Below, one piece after another: positions 1 through 6,276 of a stretch of DNA of 25,713 nt. The notes beneath the pieces were generated by a model that saw nothing but the letters and a program-made list of their open reading frames with translations, was not told the origin of the DNA and searched no databases. Each line of letters begins with the position of its first letter. The first letter of the stretch is position 1. Source of the DNA: DATAEK01 sp036258055 (GTDB lineage: Bacteria; Acidobacteriota; Vicinamibacteria; Vicinamibacterales; 2-12-FULL-66-21); the NCBI GenBank assembly GCA_036258055.1, contig DATAEK010000086.1:1-25713 (forward strand), given 5' to 3'. A program made the position numbers and the translations under genes.

Positions 1-1
1 C

Positions 2-1003
2 AAACGGATGGAGACGGTGGACGAAGAGTTCCTCGATGGAGCGCTCAAGTTCATCGACAAGTCGGTCAAGGACAACAAGCCGTTCTTCTGCTGGTTCAAC
101 TCGACCCGCATGCACATCTTCACACACCTGAAGAAGGAGTCGGAGGGCAAGACGGGCCTGGGCATCTATCCCGACGGCATGGTGGAGCACGACGGCCACG
201 TTGGACAGCTGCTCAAGAAACTCGATGACCTGGGCATTGCCGACAACACCATCGTGATGTACTCGACCGACAACGGCGCCGAGGTGATGAGCTGGCCCGA
301 TGGGGGCTCGACGCCGTTCCGCGGCGAAAAGGACACCAACTTCGAGGGCGGCTGGCGCGTGCCGTGCGCGATTCGCTGGCCCGGTATGATCAAGCCAGGA
401 ACGGTGTCCAACGAGATCTTCTCGCACACCGACATGCTCCCGACTCTGGCCGCGGTCGCCGGGGAGCCCGATGCGGTCGAGAAACTCAAGAAGGGCTACA
501 AGTCGGGGAACAAGACGTTCAAGGTCCACATCGACGGCTACAACCTGCTCCCGTTCCTGAAGGGCGAGGTCAAGGAGAATCCCCGAAAGGGATTCCTCTA
601 CTGGAGTGACGATGGCGATTTGATGGCATTGCGCGTTGGCAACTGGAAAGTGGAGTTCCTGCAGCAACGGGGTCACGGGCTCGACGTCTGGAAGGAGCCT
701 CTTGCATCGTCCCGCGCCCCAAATCTCTACAACCTTCGGAGCGACCCCTTCGAACGGGCGACCGAGGACGCGTCGATGTTCTATGGCAAGTGGATGGCCG
801 ACCGGGCCTTCCTGCTGGTTCCGGCGCAGGAGATCGTCGGTGGATTCCTCAAGACGTTCCAGGAATTCCCGCCGCGTCAGCGGCCGGCGAGCTTCAGCAT
901 CGACCAGGCGCTCGAGAAGGCGAGGGAAACGCAGAACAAGATGGCGGCGGCGGCTGGCGGTACGGTTGTGGAGCCGAAGACGGCTGCAGCCGGCAAGGGT
1001 TAG
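2..1003 (+). CDS. Arylsulfatase (sulfatase family), C-terminal part, 5' end outside window
   Basis: The reading frame is already open at base 2, so the ATG at position 8 is internal and about 333 residues of a longer protein are visible. The sulfatase C-terminal half is recognisable: a MYSTDNGAE stretch carrying the metal-binding Asp-Asn pair, then STPFRGEKDTNFEGG, whose Arg and Lys are typical of the active site, then VPCAIRWPG. Sulfatases hydrolyse sulfate esters using a formylglycine made from a Cys or Ser in a CxPxR-type motif. That motif should lie upstream and is not visible, so activity cannot be judged. The last 40 or so residues are Ala/Lys/Gly-rich and probably a disordered tail. 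The frame ends at TAG 1001-1003. A signal peptide would also be off-window. Family assignment is firm; the substrate is unknown. Confidence 0.9.
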   Translation, partial: KRMETVDEEFLDGALKFIDKSVKDNKPFFCWFNSTRMHIFTHLKKESEGKTGLGIYPDGMVEHDGHVGQLLKKLDDLGIADNTIVMYSTDNGAEVMSWPDGGSTPFRGEKDTNFEGGWRVPCAIRWPGMIKPGTVSNEIFSHTDMLPTLAAVAGEPDAVEKLKKGYKSGNKTFKVHIDGYNLLPFLKGEVKENPRKGFLYWSDDGDLMALRVGNWKVEFLQQRGHGLDVWKEPLASSRAPNLYNLRSDPFERATEDASMFYGKWMADRAFLLVPAQEIVGGFLKTFQEFPPRQRPASFSIDQALEKARETQNKMAAAAGGTVVEPKTAAAGKG

Positions 1004-1053
1004 CCGCTTCGTTTGACACGTTCGCAGTGACAGTCCACACTCGCACATCGGGT

Positions 1054-2274
1054 ATGAGCACGGATCCGGTGTGCGAGTTCTACACGCGTCACCCCTATCC
1101 ACCCCCCGTCGAAAACCTGGATCGCGCCCGCGACGAGTGGCAGGACCAGAATCGCCATCGCGCCGAGTATCACCTGCTGTGGCCTGACAGACCGTACCGC
1201 GCGGATCTGGATATCCTCGTCGCCGGCTGTGGAACGTGGCAAGCGGCCAAGTACGCGCTCTGTCGGCCCAATGCCCGTATTGTCGGCATCGACGTCAGCA
1301 CGACCAGCCTCGATCACACCGAGCAGCTGCAGCGCCAGTACAACTTGACCAACCTCGAGACCCGGCAAGTGCCAGTCGAAGGCGCCGCCACGCTCGAGCG
1401 GTGCTTCGATCTGATCGTCTGCACGGGGGTGCTGCATCATCTCGCCGACCCCGATGCAGGGCTGCGCGCCCTTCGCTCAGTGCTGAAAGCAGACGGCGCG
1501 ATGTACTTGATGGTGTATGCGCCGTACGGCCGCACCGGCGTCTACATGCTTCAGGAGTACTGCCGGCGACTCGGCATCGGGACCTCGGAGCAGGAGATAA
1601 CCGACCTCACCGCGCTGCTCGACGTGCTGCCTCAGCATCACCCGCTGGTGCCAGTGCTGCGTGGAGCGCGGGATGCCCGGAACGCTGACGCGTTGGCCGA
1701 TGCACTGCTGAACCCGCGCGAGCGATCGTACTCAGTGCCGGAGCTGTTCGACTTCATCGATCGCAACGCCATGAGGTTCGGTCGCTGGTACTGGCAGGCG
1801 CCGTACCTGCCTCGGTGCGGCGCGATCTCGACGACGCCGCACGCGAGTCGGCTGGCCGCGCTTCCCGAACGCGAGCAATACGCGGCAGCGGAGCTGTGGC
1901 GAGGCACGATGACCTCCCACAGCGTTGTCGTCCATCGAAACGACGCGAGCGAAGGCGGCACCAGTGTTCGCTTCGATGACGAGCGCTGGCGGCGCTACGT
2001 ACCGGTTCGGCTCCCTTCGACCCTGTGCATCCAGGAACGACTTACAGCAGGCGCCGCGGCTGTGCTGTTGAACAGAAGCCATCCGAATCCGGATCTGACG
2101 CTTGCCATCGACACGCGGGAGAAGCGGCTCTTCGACGCTATCGACGGACGTCGCTGCATCGCGGAGATTGTCGAGCACGTGCGACTGGACGATGCGTGGC
2201 CGCGGGCACGGACGTTTTTCGAGAAGCTCTGGTGGTACGACCAGGTGGTCTTCGATGCCTCACGGGCACGATGA
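1054..2274 (+). CDS. SAM-dependent class I methyltransferase with extra C-terminal domain
   Basis: Encodes 406 residues. The fold is shown by motif I (LVAGCGTW, about residues 55-62), an acidic residue after strand 2 (GID, Asp80) that should bind the ribose of SAM, and a post-motif (DLIVCTGVLHHL, about 119-130) typical of small-molecule methyltransferases. Residues after about 230 are a helical extension of unclear role. The final 70 or so residues form a small separate unit resembling peptide-recognition or winged-helix add-ons, but I cannot name it. The open frame reaches back to position 790, inside the sulfatase gene. The ATG at 1054 is preferred because the protein then begins just before the conserved N-terminal YTRHPYPPP stretch; a GTG at 1027 is an in-frame alternative. 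The methyl acceptor is unknown and the neighbours give no clue. Confidence 0.85.
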   Translation: MSTDPVCEFYTRHPYPPPVENLDRARDEWQDQNRHRAEYHLLWPDRPYRADLDILVAGCGTWQAAKYALCRPNARIVGIDVSTTSLDHTEQLQRQYNLTNLETRQVPVEGAATLERCFDLIVCTGVLHHLADPDAGLRALRSVLKADGAMYLMVYAPYGRTGVYMLQEYCRRLGIGTSEQEITDLTALLDVLPQHHPLVPVLRGARDARNADALADALLNPRERSYSVPELFDFIDRNAMRFGRWYWQAPYLPRCGAISTTPHASRLAALPEREQYAAAELWRGTMTSHSVVVHRNDASEGGTSVRFDDERWRRYVPVRLPSTLCIQERLTAGAAAVLLNRSHPNPDLTLAIDTREKRLFDAIDGRRCIAEIVEHVRLDDAWPRARTFFEKLWWYDQVVFDASRAR

Positions 2275-2420
2275 CTGGGCCAGCGTCACCGCTCGGGCTC
2301 GAGCAGGCGGACTGACTCATCGGTCATAGGAGGCGCGGTGTTCGGGGCCGGTGAACCGTCTCGCGAGGACCGCGCGCAAGACGGGTGCTTGATGCCGCTG
2401 CATGGTGTTGGCATGATCTG

Positions 2421-2564
2421 GGGCTCGGCGTTCGGGAATCGGCACTCGGGTTCGACGCTCGGGACTTGGGCTCGGCTTCCGATTACAGAGCGGGGGTTCA
2501 GGACACCTGTTCGGTCCGGCTTCATCCGGACTCCGAGCGCCGAGCGCCGAGTCCCGGTTCCGTT
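2421..2564. repeat. Intergenic degenerate 7-bp tandem repeat with opposed arms
   Basis: This lies in a 307-bp stretch (2275-2581) without a credible gene. From 2422 to about 2475 the sequence repeats every 7 bases around a CTCGG/TTCGG core (GGCTCGG, CGTTCGG, GAATCGG, CACTCGG and so on). From about 2531 to 2560 the reverse-complement core recurs (CTCCGAG, CGCCGAG, CGCCGAG). The two arms could pair as a long imperfect hairpin. The rest of the gap holds only an AGGAGG followed by a GTG frame (2338) that runs through the repeat and looks spurious. Confidence 0.6.
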
Positions 2565-2581
2565 TTCAACAGTGAGGCGTT

Positions 2582-3139
2582 ATGAGCACACTTGAAGCGC
2601 TCGTGTCACGGTTCTGGTGGGCACTCGTGGTGCGCGGAGTGGTCGCCATTCTGTTCGGCCTGATTGCGTTTTTCTGGCCGGGCGTCACGCTGGTGGCGCT
2701 CGTCCTCCTCTTCGGTGCCTACGCGTTCATCGACGGCATCGCCAGCGTTGTACTGGGCATCAGGGAGTACGGCGAACGCGAACGCTGGTGGGGCACCCTC
2801 TTGTCGGGTCTCGTCGGCATCGGCGCCGGAATCGTGACCCTCCTGTCACCGGGCATCACCGCGCTGGCGCTGCTGACGGTGATCGCGGTCTGGGCCATTC
2901 TTCACGGCATCCTCGACATCGTCGCCGCGATCCGCCTGCGTGACGTGATCGAAGGCGAATGGCTGCTGGCGCTGAGCGGCGTCCTCTCGGTCGGATTCGG
3001 GTTGCTGCTGCTGGCCCGGCCCGGGGCCGGCGCGCTGGCCGTCGTGTGGTGGATCGGCGCGTATGCGCTCGTGCTTGGCGTTGTCTTGATCGTGCTCGGC
3101 TTCCGGGCGCGAAGCCTCACCGGCCTTCTGCGGGTCTAG
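2582..3139 (+). CDS. hdeD: HdeD-like (DUF308) integral membrane protein
   Basis: Encodes 185 residues, close to the roughly 190 of Escherichia coli HdeD. The protein is almost wholly hydrophobic, with six predicted membrane segments arranged as three similar hairpins. Repeated patterns of small residues before acidic or basic loops (FWPGVTLVALVLLFGAY, LLSPGITALALLTVIAVW, ARPGAGALAVVWWIGAY) show the internal threefold duplication characteristic of the family. HdeD in enterics contributes to acid resistance at high cell density; in other phyla the role is unknown, so the symbol is used by family resemblance only. It starts at ATG 2582 just after a GTGAGG that may serve as a weak ribosome binding site. 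Both flanking intergenic regions carry 7-bp repeat tracts. Confidence 0.85.
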   Translation: MSTLEALVSRFWWALVVRGVVAILFGLIAFFWPGVTLVALVLLFGAYAFIDGIASVVLGIREYGERERWWGTLLSGLVGIGAGIVTLLSPGITALALLTVIAVWAILHGILDIVAAIRLRDVIEGEWLLALSGVLSVGFGLLLLARPGAGALAVVWWIGAYALVLGVVLIVLGFRARSLTGLLRV

Positions 3140-3144
3140 TGCTC

Positions 3145-3246
3145 AGGTTCAAGGGGTTCCTGGTTTTCGGTTCGCGGTTCCGGTGTTCCGGACTTTTTTC
3201 CTGAAACCGGAAGACGTCGAAACGTCAAAGCCCGGGAACCCTAGCA
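3145..3246. repeat. Second 7-bp intergenic repeat tract with opposed arms and a T-run
   Basis: Downstream of the HdeD-like gene, 3145-3191 repeats a GGTTC core at about 7-bp spacing (GGGGTTC, CTGGTTT, TCGGTTC, GCGGTTC). After a six-T run at 3194-3199 the complementary core appears (GAAACC at 3203, GGGAACC at 3235-3241). TTCCGG near 3186 can pair with CCGGAA near 3207 around the T-run. It may terminate the upstream gene, but the T-run lies in the loop rather than after the stem, so it is not a classical terminator. Confidence 0.5.
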
Positions 3247-3302
3247 CTCTCGACCTTCGTCCGTGGCGGGACGTTTGCTTGCGTCGCGGCGGAGGCTCCC
3301 CT

Positions 3303-3815
3303 ATGCACCGTCACGCGCAAGCCGTGGCTCTCCTTGTCCTCGCCCTTCTCGTTTCGTCGTGCAGCGATAGTGATACACCGTTGCGTCAGGGATTGACACA
3401 ACCCACGTCGCTGGACGCCTCAGCCATCTCTGTCAGCGCCAGCTCGTCGTCAGTCATCGCACAGCCGGTCGACCATCCACTCTGCCCCACAGTCGCGCCG
3501 TTCAATGTCGTGCTCACCGTGATCGTCAGGCCGACGGGAACATCGACGGTTTTCATTACCGGCGTCAACCTGGTGTTCACTGATTTGTCCGGCATCCGCG
3601 TGCCGCAGATCAGCCTCCCGGTGCCGCAGGTCACGCTGCCCGCACCCGTTCCGATCATCGGAGATTCGCAGCTGACCGCCTCGAATCTGAACATCCCGGT
3701 CTCGGTCGGCATCGGGTGCGCCAGCAGCCAGCAGGGCACGCTCACGGTGACCGTGAATACGGCGGACAATCAAGGTCATCGCGGATCGCAGTCAGTCAGC
3801 GTCGCAGTGCGTTGA
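3303..3815 (+). CDS. Small secreted lipoprotein, function unknown
   Basis: Encodes 170 residues. The frame is open upstream, but ATG 3303 is chosen because a strong CGGCGGAGG ribosome binding site ends 7 bases before it and the product then begins with a classical lipoprotein signal: a short basic n-region, a Leu/Val/Ala core and lipobox VSSC with Cys20. The mature protein has a Ser-rich linker (SASSSSV), then roughly 110 residues of alternating polar and hydrophobic residues suggesting a beta-sandwich (FNVVLTVIVRPTGTSTVFITG; TLTVTVNTADNQGHRGSQSV). Two Cys, in the CPT and GCAS stretches, could form a disulfide. It resembles immunoglobulin-like extracellular domains, but I recognise no family. 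It faces the minus-strand membrane gene convergently. Confidence 0.8.
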   Translation: MHRHAQAVALLVLALLVSSCSDSDTPLRQGLTQPTSLDASAISVSASSSSVIAQPVDHPLCPTVAPFNVVLTVIVRPTGTSTVFITGVNLVFTDLSGIRVPQISLPVPQVTLPAPVPIIGDSQLTASNLNIPVSVGIGCASSQQGTLTVTVNTADNQGHRGSQSVSVAVR

Positions 3816-3824
3816 TCGCGGAAC

Positions 3825-3938
3825 GTCATGAACAGGAGATCAGGAGCGGCCCACGCGATGTGTTCGCGGCGCGCCACATCAGAAGCTGTTCCAAAGCAGT
3901 ACAGTTTCTTGGGAGACCATTGCTCCTGATCTCATGAC
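3825..3938. repeat. Palindromic element between convergent genes (perfect 12-bp inverted repeat)
   Basis: GAGATCAGGAGC at 3836-3847 is exactly inverted at 3922-3933 (GCTCCTGATCTC), enclosing 74 bases. Inside, GATGTG and CACATC can form a second stem. Outside, GTCAT (3825-3829) and ATGAC (3934-3938) form a further short inverted pair. It sits between the stop codons of two convergent genes, so it could be a bidirectional terminator-like structure, a small non-autonomous mobile element or a structured RNA. No T-tract follows the stem. Confidence 0.55.
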
Positions 3939-3946
3939 CTGCCTGG

Positions 3947-4558
3947 TCAGAGGACCGTCTTGATCGCGAGCCGCACGACCTCGTCGAACGGCATGAGCAC
4001 GAACACGAGCGGCACGTACGGCAGAAGCGTGGCGAGCGCGAGCATCATGACGGTCCGGAGATCGATCACCAGCAGGTTGATGCCCTGAACGTTGGCGGCA
4101 ATCGAATACAAGTCGGTCGTGGCCGAGAAATCGCTGGCAGCCAGCGCTTCAGCGGTCGGCTTCTGGTTCGACGCGAGCCAGCGCAACTCGAACTGACGAC
4201 CGAGCTCGCTCGCGAGCCAGCCGTACTGGAACGTCGCCCTGGCCTTCAGATCGAACATTTTGCGTGACAGCAGGACCAGCGGACCGGCGAAGAGCAGCAG
4301 GACAACCGCCACCTGTCCCCCGATCAGATAGGTCGAGATGTCGTAGAGAAACGCCTCCCGGGCGTTATCCGATACGGCAAGTCCCTCCCACGCCGCCAGA
4401 ATCACGAGCGGCACCCACAACACGGCCATCGTGATGACGGAATGAAGGCACACCCGCTGTCTGCTCGTGCGCCCACGTGGAAGCCTCTCCCGCAGCCAGC
4501 GGAATGGTCCGGCGCTGAATGGATCCTGAACGGCGTCGTGAGAGGCGGTGTCGGGCAT
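3947..4558 (-). CDS. Integral membrane protein, function unknown
   Basis: Encodes 203 residues. A hydrophilic, Arg-rich N-terminus (about 40 residues) is followed by three predicted membrane segments: ITMAVLWVPLVILAAW, a segment around GGQVAVVLLLFAGPLVLLS, and the C-terminal VMMLALATLLPYVPLVFVLMP. A soluble stretch between the second and third contains FQYGWLASELGRQFELRWL. That stretch and the C-terminal LATLLPYVPLVFVLMPFDEV resemble the end of a longer membrane family of about 380 residues that I remember only by pattern. If the comparison is right, this copy lacks an internal portion. It is the third minus-strand gene of a likely unit (6084 to 3947). The gap to the preceding gene holds a 7-bp repeat tract, and no clear ribosome binding site precedes ATG 4558. 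Confidence 0.75.
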   Translation of the reverse strand: MPDTASHDAVQDPFSAGPFRWLRERLPRGRTSRQRVCLHSVITMAVLWVPLVILAAWEGLAVSDNAREAFLYDISTYLIGGQVAVVLLLFAGPLVLLSRKMFDLKARATFQYGWLASELGRQFELRWLASNQKPTAEALAASDFSATTDLYSIAANVQGINLLVIDLRTVMMLALATLLPYVPLVFVLMPFDEVVRLAIKTVL

Positions 4559-4611
4559 CGGTACGCGGCGTTCGGCGCGCGGGATACGGGGCTCGGCGTT
4601 CGCGCTCGGCG
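4549..4611. repeat. Third 7-bp repeat tract, nine heptads
   Basis: On the plus strand the sequence reads in 7-base steps with CGG at fixed positions: TGTCGGG, CATCGGT, ACGCGGC, GTTCGGC, GCGCGGG, ATACGGG, GCTCGGC, GTTCGCG, CTCGGCG. The second heptad contains the start codon of the minus-strand gene ending at 4558. The string GGGCTCGGCGTTCG is shared exactly with the tract at 2421-2434, which links the two as one family. Confidence 0.6.
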
Positions 4612-4612
4612 C

Positions 4613-5407
4613 CTACTTGATCGCGTATGCCTGCTGGAGCGTCTCGAGCGGCGCGCGCATCTGGCCCCAGGCCGACAGCGTCGCTGGCGACAGCTGTCGC
4701 GATTTGAAAGCGCCATCCACTTTCGCGACCAGCGACATCACCTGGCGCGCCTCTGCGGTCGCCGGCTTCGAGTCCGACGCGCGTGACTTGACGGTCTTCG
4801 CTTGCTCCTTCAGCGCGTCGAGATCGTCGGCGATGGCTTTTCGATCGGCCTTCGGCAGCGCCGATTCGCGCCCGATCGCCTTCTTCACGTCGTCGGCCTG
4901 CTTTGCGATCCCCTCGGCCGTCTTCGCGGCCTCGCCATCGTTGATACGTCGCACGGCGGCACCCTCGGCCAGCGGGAACGTCGTCCCATAGGCGTCCGCG
5001 AGCCGGCCGAGATCCAGAGCCATGCGATCCCACTCACTGCCACCCTTGATCTCGCCGGGCTGCGACTTGATGCCGGCGTTGATGGCTGTTCCCTGCCGGA
5101 GCACCGCAGCGGCTTCCGCGCTCGCCGAGTAGTCTTTGCTGAACCGCTCTTTCAGCTTCTTGACGTTGTCCTGCAGATCCTGCAGGTAGTCGCTGACCCG
5201 CACCTCTCCGCGAGGACCGCGGATCACGGAATCCTTGATCTTGCCATCCAGCTTGTCCTCGAACCGGTCTCGCGTGTGGTCAACGTCCTCGATGATCTGC
5301 TTCACGTCGGAGTCGGACAAGCGCTGTCCGGTCTGTGCGGCAGCAGCTGCCGGGCACGCGAGGACAGCACCGATCACGGCGGTAGCAAACGCGGTTCGCA
5401 TAGTCAT
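4613..5407 (-). CDS. Secreted helical periplasmic protein, function unknown
   Basis: Encodes 264 residues from ATG 5407 (MTMR); a second ATG at 5401 is six bases further in. The frame stays open far upstream, but that part is antisense to the next gene and has no secretory logic, while the chosen start yields a clean signal peptide (hydrophobic AVIGAVLACPAAAAA, cleavage likely before QTGQ). The mature protein is rich in Asp, Lys, Glu and Ala with heptad-like patterns (DVDHTRDRFEDKLDGKI; LQDLQDNVKKLKERF; IAKQADDVKKAI), so it should be largely alpha-helical or coiled-coil. It has no cysteines after the signal and no recognised catalytic motif. It lies 35 bases downstream of another secreted protein gene, probably in the same transcript. 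I do not recognise the family. Confidence 0.75.
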   Translation of the reverse strand: MTMRTAFATAVIGAVLACPAAAAAQTGQRLSDSDVKQIIEDVDHTRDRFEDKLDGKIKDSVIRGPRGEVRVSDYLQDLQDNVKKLKERFSKDYSASAEAAAVLRQGTAINAGIKSQPGEIKGGSEWDRMALDLGRLADAYGTTFPLAEGAAVRRINDGEAAKTAEGIAKQADDVKKAIGRESALPKADRKAIADDLDALKEQAKTVKSRASDSKPATAEARQVMSLVAKVDGAFKSRQLSPATLSAWGQMRAPLETLQQAYAIK

Positions 5408-5442
5408 GACCGTTGAGGCTTCAATCGCTGTGCCAGCCGTGA

Positions 5443-6084
5443 TCACTTCTTCCACGTGACCGACAGCCCGCTCATGTTCAGGCCGTTCTGATAGCCGCCG
5501 CGAGTCCAGCACTTGCTCAAATTGAGGAACAACTGCGCCGGGCGCTGAACGCCGGGGAAATGGAACTCTGTGAGGTACACGCTCACGCCCCACGTCAGCG
5601 CGGGGCGAACTTCGTGGCCGGCTCCCGTGTCGTTGAGGAGCAGCATCACGCCGGGCGGACCGTAGAAGTACACGCGTCCGAGGTTGGCCACTGCGAGGTG
5701 GGCGCCGATGAGTCCGTAGCTGGCAGCACCCGACTCGGTCGGCACCCAGACACCGTCGACGTGAAACCACTTGAAGAACGTCGAGTGCTTCGCGCGTTCG
5801 CGTTCCAGCTGCTTTTTCAGGCGCGCCTGGTACTCGTCCTCCACCTTCTCTTCGGGAGTCTTGCATTCCTCCGTCTGGCGCCGGCGCTTTTCACTGAGTG
5901 ACTCGCATTTGACCGGACGATCTTGATCCGGCGTGAAGTGATCAGGTCTTTGCGCCTCGGCGACCGGCGCGGCAAGAAGGAGGATCAGGAAAGCGAAAGT
6001 GGGCGTCCGAGGAAACGGTCGGTCGGCCACAGACCACCAGCAACAGAAGCGCCGCAGCGTGCGTGATCCGGCTCGTATTGCCAT
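5443..6084 (-). CDS. Secreted protein with beta-rich C-terminal half, function unknown
   Basis: Encodes up to 213 residues. A secretory signal (FAFLILLLAAPVAEA) ends near residue 45. The n-region is unusually long if ATG 6084 is used; GTG at 6030 would give a normal-length signal, and neither has a strong ribosome binding site. After the signal come a charged helical stretch (EKRRRQTEECKTPEEKVEDE, Lys/Glu-rich to about residue 100) and then alternating hydrophobic strands (GRVYFYGPPGVMLLL; LTWGVSVYLTEFHF; LFLNLSKCW; GLSVTWKK). The last strands, ending in an aromatic followed by Lys-Lys, hint at a small outer-membrane or surface beta structure, but this is inference. It is the first gene of the minus-strand group 6084-3947, and its partners are likewise envelope proteins. 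No homologous family is recognised. Confidence 0.75.
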   Translation of the reverse strand: MAIRAGSRTLRRFCCWWSVADRPFPRTPTFAFLILLLAAPVAEAQRPDHFTPDQDRPVKCESLSEKRRRQTEECKTPEEKVEDEYQARLKKQLERERAKHSTFFKWFHVDGVWVPTESGAASYGLIGAHLAVANLGRVYFYGPPGVMLLLNDTGAGHEVRPALTWGVSVYLTEFHFPGVQRPAQLFLNLSKCWTRGGYQNGLNMSGLSVTWKK

Positions 6085-6276
6085 GGCCCGTGGCCCGTGT
6101 CTCGGTGACCGACATCATACACGAGGGCGCCGTCCCGCGACGAGTCGCGGAATCTCGTGGAGTGGCTAGCCGAGCTCAGCGAATGCGAACGTTGGCGCGG
6201 CGGCGCCGATATGGGTGGTGTCTCCTTGCTTCCTGGCGGTACGCGACAGCCGAGCGGTCCGTCTCTAGCAATCGGC

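Noticed and set aside
2338..2595. Possible 85-codon gene starting GTG after AGGAGG
   Set aside because: The frame runs through the 7-bp repeat tract and into the HdeD-like gene, and the product is low-complexity without a fold; the AGGAGG is probably chance.
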